A stretch of 13,713 nt of DNA from Novosphingopyxis sp038234155 (GTDB taxonomy: Bacteria; Pseudomonadota; Alphaproteobacteria; Sphingomonadales; Sphingomonadaceae). Made by a program: the position numbers and the translations under genes. Below the pieces are notes generated by a model that saw nothing but the letters and a program-made list of their open reading frames with translations, was not told the DNA's origin and made no database searches. The stretch spans positions 1 to 13,713 of the forward strand of contig JBBSUT010000060.1 of the NCBI GenBank assembly GCA_038234155.1, written 5' to 3'. Of the stretch, positions 7,334 through 13,153 are shown piece after piece. Numbering within the stretch: the stretch's first letter is position 1; every line of letters starts with the position of its first letter.

Positions 7334-7365
7334 CCAGCCTTGCGTTGCTAAACGGCTTTTACAAT

Positions 7366-7428
7366 CCCGGGTCTTTCGGTTAGGAGCACGTCTTCGAAAC
7401 CGGAAGGCCCGGGCTCGTTTCGGGGCCC
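7366..7428 (+). promoter_or_regulatory. Strong RNA hairpin with an alternative overlapping hairpin, upstream of rplO
   Basis: In the 157-base rpmD-rplO gap, 7366-7381 pairs with 7398-7413 as an unbroken 16-bp stem (14 Watson-Crick pairs and two G-U) around a 16-base loop. The last three bases of its right arm (7411-7413) also begin a second stem, 7411-7416 with 7423-7428, so the two cannot fully form together. Neither is followed by a T-run, so this does not look like a simple intrinsic terminator. A TACAAT hexamer (7360-7365) directly precedes it, but no good -35 is at the right distance. Role unknown; a leader or processing element for rplO-secY is my inference. Confidence 0.55.
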
Positions 7429-7490
7429 ACGCCTCGATCTGAGATTTTGAATATCAACAGCGCGAACAAAGCGAAAGCGAGTGCAGACTT

Positions 7491-8021
7491 ATGAAACTCA
7501 ATGACATCCGCGATAACGACGGTGCCCGCAAATCAAAGATGCGGGTTGGGCGTGGTATTGGCTCAGGCAAGGGCAAGACCGCTGGCCGCGGCCAGAAAGG
7601 CCAAAAGAGCCGTTCGGGCGTTGCGATCAAGGGCTTCGAGGGTGGCCAGATGCCGCTCCACATGCGTTTGCCAAAGCGTGGGTTCAACAATCCGTTCGGC
7701 AAGGATTATGCCGAGGTGAACCTGGGCATGGTCCAGAAATTCATCGATGCCGGCAAGCTGGATGCAGCCAACGCGTTCGATCACGCGGCGTTGAAAGCCG
7801 CGGGTTTGGCGCGTGGCGGCAAGCATGGCGTGCGCCTGCTGGCCAAGGGCGAACTGACCACCAAGGCGAATTTCGTTGTGGCTGGCGCATCCAAGGGCGC
7901 GATCGCGGCGGTTGAAGAGGCCGGTGGCAGCGTTGAGGTAATAGCCAGGAAGGTGGATGCCGACGCCGAAGCCAAGGCAAAGAAGACCGCCGAGAAAAAG
8001 GCCGCCAAGGCCAAGAAATAA
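7491..8021 (+). CDS. rplO: Large ribosomal subunit protein uL15 (L15)
   Basis: 176 residues (E. coli 144), the excess being mostly a Lys/Ala-rich C-terminal tail of about 25 residues (ARKVDADAEAKAKK...). The N-terminus MKLNDIRDNDGARKSKMRVG and the glycine/lysine-rich RGIGSGKGKTAGRGQKGQKS are the L15 hallmark. L15 extends deep into 23S rRNA and is a late 50S assembly protein. No good Shine-Dalgarno is seen before the ATG (GTGCAGACTT), in contrast to its neighbours. Translation may depend on upstream structure or on weak initiation. Confidence 0.97.
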   Translation: MKLNDIRDNDGARKSKMRVGRGIGSGKGKTAGRGQKGQKSRSGVAIKGFEGGQMPLHMRLPKRGFNNPFGKDYAEVNLGMVQKFIDAGKLDAANAFDHAALKAAGLARGGKHGVRLLAKGELTTKANFVVAGASKGAIAAVEEAGGSVEVIARKVDADAEAKAKKTAEKKAAKAKK

Positions 8022-8245
8022 GGTCTGCCGCGCGCTCCGAGGGCTACTGCCATGACCCCGAGCGGGCGTTGGCAGGGGCCGGGCGCGGGGGCGGGCGGTT
8101 TTTCTCTTGGGCAGAGCGGCAAGCAAGGCCGCCCTTGTCAGCGGGACCACCCGGTCCGATATAGACGCCTTGCGAATGGTCCAAAAACTGCGCCGGGAGT
8201 CGCGGCTGCGGATGCATCGGGCGGGAACGTAAGAAGGTATCGCGC
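8022..8245 (+). promoter_or_regulatory. rplO-secY intergenic region with hairpins and a weak promoter-like site
   Basis: 224 bases with no convincing gene. A very GC-rich stretch (about 8060-8098) runs into TTTTT at 8099-8103 but lacks a clear complementary arm. CAAGG-CCGC-CCTTG forms a 5-bp hairpin, with GCGGC/GCCGC as an alternative overlapping pairing. TTGTCA (8135-8140) and TATAGA (8160-8165) resemble sigma-70 boxes but are 19 bases apart; between them sits GGACC-ACCC-GGTCC (8144-8157). This may hold a secondary promoter or a processing site for secY-adk; evidence is weak. Confidence 0.3.
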
Positions 8246-9625
8246 ATGGCTTCCAGAGCCGAACAAATGGCCGCCAACATCAGCCTTTCAAAATTCGGCA
8301 AGGCAACCGAACTGAAGCAGCGCCTGTGGTTTACGCTCGGCGCGCTCGTCGTTTTCCGGATGCTAAGCTTTGTGCCGCTGCCAGGCATTGATCCGGTGGC
8401 CCTCTCGGCGCTCTACGCGAACAATGCGCAGGGCGGCGTTCTGGATATCTTCAACACCTTTTCCGGCGGCTCGTTGGAGCGGATGAGCCTCATCGCGCTT
8501 GGCGTCATGCCTTATATCACCGCCTCGATCGTTGTGCAGCTTGCTGCGGCACTGTCGCCTGCGCTTGCTGCGATCAAGAAGGATGGCGAGGCCGGCCGCA
8601 AGAAACTGAACCAGTATACCCGCTACGGCACCGTATTTCTCACCGCCATGCAGGGCTATTTCCTAGCTGCAGGCCTGGAGACCCTGGCCAATAGCTCGGG
8701 CTTCCAGGCGGTGGTCGAGCCCGGCATCATGTTTCGCATGGTTGCGGTCATCAGCCTTGTCGGCGGCACCATGTTTCTCATGTGGCTGGGCGAACAGATT
8801 ACCAGCCGCGGCATTGGCAACGGCATTTCGCTCATCATCATGGCAGGTATCATCGCCCAGATTCCCAAGCTGATTGGTCAGCTGATGGCAGGTCTGGCTG
8901 AGGGCAGCTTGGGCACCGGCCTGGTACTCATGTTCGTGGGCATGTTCGTGGTGCTGATCCTGCTGATTTGCTTCATGGAACGCGGGCAGCGGCGGGTGCT
9001 GATACAATATCCCAAGCGCGCCACGCAGCGCGGCATGATGCAGGCGGACCGCAGCCATCTGCCGCTGAAGGTCAACACCGCTGGCGTCATCCCGCCGATC
9101 TTCGCCAGTTCGCTGCTGCTGATGCCAGTGACGATTTCCAACTTCGCGGGCCGCAATCTGCAGGGCGGCACGGCGTTTGGGGATATCATCATTACCATCA
9201 ACCAGTATCTGGCGCACGGCCAGCCGCTGTATCTGCTGCTCTATGGCTTGGGCATCGTATTCTTCTGCTTTTTCTACACCGCAGTTGTGTTTAACCCGGA
9301 AGAGACGGCGGACAATCTGAAGAAGCAGGGCGGGTTCATTCCCGGCATCCGTCCGGGCAGGAACACGCAGGACTATCTCGATTATGTGCTCACGCGCATC
9401 ACGGTGCTCGGTTCGGCCTATCTCGCGGTGGTCTGCCTGCTCCCGGAATATGTAATCGGGGCTACCGGGCAGACGCAGTTTTTCGTAATCGGCGGCACCA
9501 GCCTGCTGATCGTCGTCAACGTAACGATTGATACGGTCAGCCAGATCCAGAGCCATCTGATCGCGCATCAATATGGCGATCTGATCAAAAAGGCTAAGTT
9601 GAAGGGCGGGCGTTCGCGTCTATAA
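8246..9625 (+). CDS. secY: Protein translocase subunit SecY
   Basis: 459 residues, the channel-forming inner-membrane subunit of the SecYEG translocon for export and membrane insertion. About ten hydrophobic segments alternate with charged loops: TM1 lies near residues 28-48, TM2 near 80-105 after the plug region, and TM7 has VNTAGVIPPIFASS (277-290). The cytoplasmic loop NPEETADNLKKQGGFIPGIR at 350-369 is the SecY family signature, in the loops that bind SecA and ribosomes. The start ATG at 8246 gives MASRAEQMAANISLSKFGKA with AAGAAGG at 8231-8237. As in other alphaproteobacteria it precedes adk, with no rpmJ between. Confidence 0.98.
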   Translation: MASRAEQMAANISLSKFGKATELKQRLWFTLGALVVFRMLSFVPLPGIDPVALSALYANNAQGGVLDIFNTFSGGSLERMSLIALGVMPYITASIVVQLAAALSPALAAIKKDGEAGRKKLNQYTRYGTVFLTAMQGYFLAAGLETLANSSGFQAVVEPGIMFRMVAVISLVGGTMFLMWLGEQITSRGIGNGISLIIMAGIIAQIPKLIGQLMAGLAEGSLGTGLVLMFVGMFVVLILLICFMERGQRRVLIQYPKRATQRGMMQADRSHLPLKVNTAGVIPPIFASSLLLMPVTISNFAGRNLQGGTAFGDIIITINQYLAHGQPLYLLLYGLGIVFFCFFYTAVVFNPEETADNLKKQGGFIPGIRPGRNTQDYLDYVLTRITVLGSAYLAVVCLLPEYVIGATGQTQFFVIGGTSLLIVVNVTIDTVSQIQSHLIAHQYGDLIKKAKLKGGRSRL

Positions 9626-9640
9626 GACGCCGCGCGGAGT

Positions 9641-9686
9641 CGGCCTCGTCGGCCGTTTCGTGACGATCATGAATGTGCCGAAACGG
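9641..9686 (+). promoter_or_regulatory. Overlapping inverted repeats in front of adk
   Basis: In the 70-base secY-adk gap, CGGCC (9641-9645) pairs with GGCCG (9651-9655) and is followed by TTTCG. CCGTTTCG (9653-9660) pairs perfectly with CGAAACGG (9679-9686). The two stems share 9653-9655 and so compete. The 3' arm of the second stem touches the GGGG that is the likely ribosome binding site of adk (9685-9688). A role in tuning adk translation is inference. Confidence 0.35.
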
Positions 9687-9695
9687 GGATAGCAA

Positions 9696-10349
9696 ATGGC
9701 CAAGGACATCATTCTCTTGGGGCCTCCGGGTGCCGGTAAGGGCACGCAGGCACACCGTCTGGAGGCCGATCATGCTATGGTCCAGCTGTCCACGGGTGAT
9801 ATGCTGCGCGCTGCGGTCAAATCCGGCAGCGATCTTGGACAGCGCGTGCAAAAGGTTATGGAGGCCGGCGAACTGGTGTCCGACGATTTGGTGTCCGATC
9901 TGATTGACGATCGGCTCGATCAGTTGGGACCTGACGCAGGCGCGATCTTCGATGGCTATCCGCGCACGGAGGCGCAGGCGCATGCACTCGACAAATTGCT
10001 GGAGCGGCGCGGGCGTAAACTGGATCATGTGATCGAGCTGGAAGTGAATGAGGACGCCTTGGTCGACCGTATCACCGGGCGCTTTACCTGCGCACGCTGC
10101 GGAGAAGGCTATCACGACCGCTACAAGTTGCCAGTCGTTGAAGGTACGTGCGACGAATGCGGAGGACATGAGTTCAAGCGCCGTCCTGATGACAATGAGA
10201 AAACCGTTCGCACGCGCATGGCCGAATATCGTGCCAAAACCGCGCCGATCCTGCCGTTGTACGAGGCGCGCGGGATCGTGACCCGGATCGACGGTATGGG
10301 ATCGATGGGCGACGTCCAGGCGCAGATCGAGGCCGCGCTCAAGGATTGA
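9696..10349 (+). CDS. adk: Adenylate kinase, zinc-type LID domain
   Basis: 217 residues; catalyses ATP + AMP = 2 ADP in the cytoplasm and sets the adenylate energy charge. The P-loop is GPPGAGKGT at residues 9-17, the AMP-binding segment STGDMLR at 32-38, FDGYPRT at 85-91 and RRPDDN at 162-167. The long LID (about 124-165) carries two CxxC pairs, C132/C135 and C152/C155, the four-Cys arrangement that binds structural zinc in many adenylate kinases but is absent from the E. coli enzyme. The ATG at 9696 follows CGGGGA. Linkage to secY is widespread in bacteria. Confidence 0.98.
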   Translation: MAKDIILLGPPGAGKGTQAHRLEADHAMVQLSTGDMLRAAVKSGSDLGQRVQKVMEAGELVSDDLVSDLIDDRLDQLGPDAGAIFDGYPRTEAQAHALDKLLERRGRKLDHVIELEVNEDALVDRITGRFTCARCGEGYHDRYKLPVVEGTCDECGGHEFKRRPDDNEKTVRTRMAEYRAKTAPILPLYEARGIVTRIDGMGSMGDVQAQIEAALKD

Positions 10350-10371
10350 GCCTGGCTGCGCCGGGCGCACG

Positions 10372-10397
10372 CATGGCTTGCGCACCCATGGCTTGCG
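10372..10397 (+). repeat. Short direct repeat downstream of adk
   Basis: CATGGCTTGCG occurs at 10372-10382 and again at 10387-10397, a 15-base period, with a third partial copy (GGGCTTGC) at 10397-10404. It lies in the 87-base gap between adk and the SRPBCC gene. No function is evident; it may be a replication-slippage duplication. Confidence 0.6.
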
Positions 10398-10420
10398 GGC
10401 TTGCCGGAAGGCGGCGTGCG

Positions 10421-10430
10421 GGTCTAGACC
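10421..10430. promoter_or_regulatory. Perfect 10-bp palindrome GGTCTAGACC
   Basis: This self-complementary site lies 6 bases before the ATG of the SRPBCC gene, where a ribosome binding site would be expected but is not seen. It contains the CTAG tetramer, which is scarce in many bacterial genomes. It could be a regulator half-site pair or chance; no partner copy was noticed in the window. Confidence 0.25.
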
Positions 10431-10436
10431 GGCGCT

Positions 10437-11123
10437 ATGAAACAGATATTCGCCATCGCCGCCTTGGCCGCCGCCAGTCTCTCCGCCGCGCCGGCTGCCG
10501 CCGAAGTCACCGCCAAGTCCGATGTGGGTTTTGCGGTGCGTCATCAGGCAGAGATCAAGGCCACCCCGGATGAGGTGTGGGCGCGGCTCAGTGCCCCCAA
10601 TACATATTGGGATCCGCAGTATAGTTTCACCGGCAACGCCGCCAACTTTTTCCTCGATTTGCAGGCGGGGGGCTGCTTCTGCGAGCGCATCCGCGAGGCC
10701 AAGGGCGGCGAAATCCGCAACAGCGGCAGCGTACAGCATATGCAGGTCGTTTATGTCGAACCGCCCAAGGTGTTGCGCATGGTCGGGGCGCTGGGGCCGC
10801 TGCAATCAGAAGGGGTTACCGGCACGCTGAGCATCGGCCTGAAGGCGGTAACGGGGGGGACGCAAGTGACGTTCGAATATGTCGTGGGTGGCTTTATGCG
10901 CTATCCGACGGACGACATCGCGCCGGCGGTCGACAAGGTGATTGGCCAGCAGGTCGATCGTCTGGCCAAGCTGTTCGACGGCAAAGCCGCCGCTCCCGCT
11001 GCGACGGCGGCCGGAAAGTCCCCTGCGAAGCCAGCAGGCGCATCCCAACCAGCGCTGGCGAAGCCCGCACCCGCCAAGCCGAAAGCGCTGAAGCCAGATG
11101 CGGACAAACCTGCGCCGAAATAG
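10437..11123 (+). CDS. Exported SRPBCC (START-like) family protein
   Basis: 228 residues. A Sec signal peptide is clear: MK, a hydrophobic Ala/Leu run, then an A-x-A site with likely cleavage after A22 (AAPAAA|EVTAKS). There is no lipobox Cys, so a soluble periplasmic product is expected. The mature part resembles the SRPBCC/polyketide-cyclase helix-grip fold: HQAEIKATPDEVWARLSAP, with a tryptophan-containing first helix, strands through the middle and a C-terminal helix DKVIGQQVDRLAKLFDG. This fold binds hydrophobic ligands, but the ligand is not predictable here. The last ~50 residues are an Ala/Pro/Lys-rich disordered tail. No ribosome binding site is seen before the ATG. The specific function is unknown; the family call rests on pattern recognition. 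Confidence 0.75.
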   Translation: MKQIFAIAALAAASLSAAPAAAEVTAKSDVGFAVRHQAEIKATPDEVWARLSAPNTYWDPQYSFTGNAANFFLDLQAGGCFCERIREAKGGEIRNSGSVQHMQVVYVEPPKVLRMVGALGPLQSEGVTGTLSIGLKAVTGGTQVTFEYVVGGFMRYPTDDIAPAVDKVIGQQVDRLAKLFDGKAAAPAATAAGKSPAKPAGASQPALAKPAPAKPKALKPDADKPAPK

Positions 11124-11562
11124 CGGATCGGGGGACGGGCGCGGTGCGATACATCGCGCAGTTGGAAACGCTGAGGTATCGCGGGAACCGATGGCATATG
11201 GGGCCGGTTGGTTTTCTACCGCACCAAGCCCGAAGAAAGTGGCCCGCCATCACCGCCCAATGCCCGCCTCAGAAATACGTCATGTCACATGTCGATGGCC
11301 GCAATTGCCGTCAGGGCAAGGTCATCGACCAGTGCACGGGGGCTGGACGTCACCCCCGGTATTGGAGGAGCGACCATGCTGACCACGGTCTGCTCAACGG
11401 CATCTCGGTCACCAATCGCGCAAAGTGCGGCACAGCGGGCAAGGGCAATCATGGCCCTGTGGACTATCGGCGCGGTGCCGATATCGGCGGGCTCGAAAAG
11501 CTGGCTGATGCGATGCTGGCTCATGGTGTGACGTGCCGGGGTGTGACGTGCCAGGGTGTGAC
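11124..11562. other. Poorly coding stretch between the SRPBCC gene and the protease gene
   Basis: About 440 bases with only doubtful reading frames on both strands. It contains a 7-bp inverted repeat GCGATAC/GTATCGC (11146-11152 and 11176-11182). A strong GGAGGAG (11364-11370) lies 5 bases before an ATG (11376) that opens a 51-codon frame ending at 11531. A minus-strand frame (11285-11524) is listed separately. The 3' end merges into 15-bp tandem repeats. It might be a leader region for the protease-rimK pair or a decayed gene; I see no clear promoter. Confidence 0.4.
11285..11524 (-). CDS. Doubtful small hypothetical protein on the opposite strand
   Basis: A 79-codon frame from an ATG at 11524 reading leftward: MSQHRISQLFEPADIGTAPI, then an Ala/Cys-containing helix-like region and the end ALVDDLALTAIAAIDM. 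Its composition (Ala-rich, few Trp and Arg) looks more protein-like than the frames on the + strand over the same bases, and about 69 percent of its codons end in G or C. Against it: no ribosome binding site upstream, no recognised family, and it is antisense to the surrounding operon. I do not recognise it. Confidence 0.22.
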   Translation of the reverse strand: MSQHRISQLFEPADIGTAPIVHRAMIALARCAALCAIGDRDAVEQTVVSMVAPPIPGVTSSPRALVDDLALTAIAAIDM

Positions 11563-11569
11563 GTGAAGG
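11525..11569 (+). repeat. Three tandem 15-bp repeats at the start of the protease gene
   Basis: Units 11525-11539, 11540-11554 and 11555-11569 share GGTGTGACGTG followed by CCGG, CCAG and AAGG. The period of 15 keeps the reading frame of the protease. Each unit carries a GTG in that frame (11533, 11548, 11563) and a G-rich segment that can serve as ribosome binding site for the next GTG. Copy-number change would alter the N-terminus, as PGCDV units, or the number of initiation sites. Confidence 0.85.
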
Positions 11570-12051
11570 AGTGGGAGATCCCCGAACGCGTGCGCGAACC
11601 GCGCAGCAAACTGCCGGAGCTCATGGAGATCGGCTGGGCGGAACTGGTGCAGCTGCCCGATCTGGGGCTCGACCATATCCGTGCCAAAATCGATACCGGC
11701 GCGGCGACATCGTCTATCCACGCGACGCGGCTCAACCCGATCGAGACCGACGAGGGGCTGATGGTGGAGTTCTGGACGCGCGCGCATCACGATGAACCGT
11801 CGCGCAAATTTACCGTGCCCGCGGTGGCGCGGCGCAAGATCAAATCATCCAACGGAGAGGTGCAGCTGCGCTACGTGATCGAAACCCGCATGCGCATGGG
11901 CAATTTTACGTGGACCGGGCACCTGACTCTCGCCAATAGGCGCGCGATGGCCTTTCCGATTCTGATCGGGCGGCGGGCACTGGCGCGTGGTTTTCGCGTC
12001 AACTGCGCGCGGCGCTGGATGCTGGGCCGCCCCGAGGAGAGAGACGCATGA
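11563..12051 (+). CDS. RimK-associated retropepsin-like protease (PF05618 family, RimB-like)
   Basis: About 162 residues from the GTG at 11563. The first half has EIGWAELVQLPDLGLDHIRA then KIDTGAATSSIHA, where DTG (residues 44-46) is the aspartyl-protease motif of the retropepsin fold. FPILIGRRALARGF at 131-144 is the hydrophobic-Gly block near the C-terminus. The family is often annotated as an ATP-dependent zinc protease, but no HExxH is present. In Pseudomonas, RimB of this family is reported to trim glutamates from ribosomal protein S6, opposing RimK. The start is uncertain: GTG 11533 and 11548 lie in tandem repeats, and ATG 11623 is also in frame. AGGG at 11553-11556 is well spaced for 11563. 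The 3' end overlaps rimK by 4 bases (ATGA), so co-translation is likely. Confidence 0.85.
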   Translation: MKEWEIPERVREPRSKLPELMEIGWAELVQLPDLGLDHIRAKIDTGAATSSIHATRLNPIETDEGLMVEFWTRAHHDEPSRKFTVPAVARRKIKSSNGEVQLRYVIETRMRMGNFTWTGHLTLANRRAMAFPILIGRRALARGFRVNCARRWMLGRPEERDA

Positions 12052-12953
12052 AAATCGCCATGCTGGCGCGCAACGCCAACCTATATTCGCACAAGCGGAT
12101 CTGCGAGGCGGCGCGCGAACGCGGACATGATATCGATATCCTGAACACGCTGCGGGTGACGATGGATATCATCTCGCATCGCCCGGGCGCGCGCTACAAT
12201 GGTGAAAAGCTGGTCGGTTATGATGCCGTGATCCCGCGTATCGGCGCCTCGATTACGCAATATGGCCTGGCCGTGCTGCGCCAGTTCGAGATGATGGGCG
12301 TGTGGCCATTGAATGAAAGCGTGGCGATCGGCCGTAGCCGGGACAAGCTGCGCTCGATGCAGATTTTCGCCAAGCACGGTCTGGGCCTGCCAGTTACCGC
12401 CTTTGCGCACGACCCCAAGCAGACCGATGAGGTGCTGGAGATGGTTGGCGGCGCGCCGGTTGTCATCAAACTGCTTGAGGGCACGCAGGGAATTGGCGTG
12501 GTGCTGGGCGAGACCGAGAAATCCGCGAAATCGGTGATCGAGGCGTTTCGCGGGGCCAATGTGAACATTCTGGTGCAGGAGTTCATCAAGGAAGCCGGAT
12601 CGTCGGACATCCGTATCTTCGTGATCGGCGGCAAGGTGGTCGCGTCGATGATGCGCACGGGCGCGGAAGGCGATTTTCGCTCCAACCTCCACCGCGGCGG
12701 ATCGGCCAAGCCGATCAAGATTACGCCGGAGGAGCGCTCCACCGCCGTCCGGGCAGCCAAGGTGATGGGTCTGAACGTGGCGGGTGTGGATATCCTGCGT
12801 TCCAACCACGGGCCGGTGATCATGGAAGTGAACAGCTCGCCAGGCCTGGAGGGCATCGAGAATGCCAGCGGCATCGACGTGGCGACCAAGATCATCGAGT
12901 TCATGGAGACCCATCGCGTCAGCGGAAAGACCAAGACCAAGGGGCAGGGCTAA
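12048..12953 (+). CDS. rimK: Ribosomal protein S6 modification enzyme, ATP-grasp glutamate ligase
   Basis: 301 residues, matching E. coli RimK (300), which adds glutamates to the C-terminus of ribosomal protein S6. The N-terminal part (MKIAMLARNANLYSHKRI) and PRIGASITQYGLAVLRQFE are typical. K100 and K141 match ATP-binding lysines. D248, E260 and N262 (in GVDIL and VIMEVNSSPGLEGIE) match the magnesium ligands at the same numbering as in E. coli, so an active enzyme is expected. RSNLHRGG at 211-218 is also conserved. The start overlaps the protease stop (ATGA), with GAGGAG upstream. Location within the ribosomal protein cluster supports a ribosomal substrate, but the S6 gene is not in the window. 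Confidence 0.95.
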   Translation: MKIAMLARNANLYSHKRICEAARERGHDIDILNTLRVTMDIISHRPGARYNGEKLVGYDAVIPRIGASITQYGLAVLRQFEMMGVWPLNESVAIGRSRDKLRSMQIFAKHGLGLPVTAFAHDPKQTDEVLEMVGGAPVVIKLLEGTQGIGVVLGETEKSAKSVIEAFRGANVNILVQEFIKEAGSSDIRIFVIGGKVVASMMRTGAEGDFRSNLHRGGSAKPIKITPEERSTAVRAAKVMGLNVAGVDILRSNHGPVIMEVNSSPGLEGIENASGIDVATKIIEFMETHRVSGKTKTKGQG

Positions 12954-12993
12954 TGCCGCTCCCGCCAGCTTCGGTCTGGCCGCGCCACACCGC

Positions 12994-13022
12994 TTGACAG
13001 CATGGCGACTCACTCCTAAATC
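12994..13022 (+). promoter_or_regulatory. Candidate sigma-70 promoter for rpsM
   Basis: CTTGACA, with a perfect TTGACA at 12994-12999, is followed after exactly 17 bases by TAAATC (13017-13022). The -35 matches the strong alphaproteobacterial consensus; the -10 is weak, with three of six matches to TATAAT. It lies 41 bases after rimK and would give a leader of about 125 bases before rpsM, allowing the alpha-operon genes to be transcribed independently of the inserted block. Confidence 0.5.
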
Positions 13023-13048
13023 CCGTCATATCCGAACCACGGAAGTTA

Positions 13049-13075
13049 CCAGCAGCGCTGATTATGCGCCGCTGG
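13049..13075 (+). promoter_or_regulatory. Hairpin in the rpsM leader
   Basis: 13049-13057 pairs with 13067-13075 (nine positions, one A-C mismatch) around a 9-base loop, and is followed by CTTTTG. It could be a weak terminator ending the rimK transcript, or, being downstream of the candidate promoter, a leader element. In E. coli the alpha operon is controlled by S4 binding a leader structure just before rpsM, but no resemblance in detail can be claimed. Confidence 0.4.
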
Positions 13076-13153
13076 CTTTTGTGCGTTCGGTTTCACGCGA
13101 TGAGATAGGGCGCCCGTCCGGGTTTTCCCTGTGGAGCAGGAGTTTAAGAATAG

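Noticed and set aside
7360..7365. TACAAT as a -10 box for an rplO promoter
   Set aside because: The nearest TTG-type hexamer (7340-7345) is only 14 bases away, and the start site would fall inside the left arm of the 16-bp stem, so promoter and hairpin would conflict.
8052..8315. 87-codon frame across the rplO-secY gap
   Set aside because: It overlaps the certain start of secY in another frame, has Gly/Gln/Pro-rich non-protein-like sequence and lacks a ribosome binding site.
8663..9571. 302-codon minus-strand frame opposite secY
   Set aside because: It is a shadow of a certain membrane protein gene, with His/Gln/Asp-rich composition and no family resemblance.
11144..11566. 140-codon plus-strand frame ending in a GTGA overlap with the protease start
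   Set aside because: The overlap is attractive, but the peptide is scattered with Cys, His, Trp and Arg, has no domain or SD, and ends by reading the 15-bp repeats. I treat it as non-coding.
12081..13013. 310-codon minus-strand frame opposite rimK
   Set aside because: The aligned sense frame is a clear RimK with catalytic residues; the antisense peptide is a mirror artefact.
13108..13129. GGGCGCCC palindrome and GGG-TTTT-CCC in the rpsM leader
   Set aside because: Loops are too small or stems too short (3-4 bp) to claim a defined structure.
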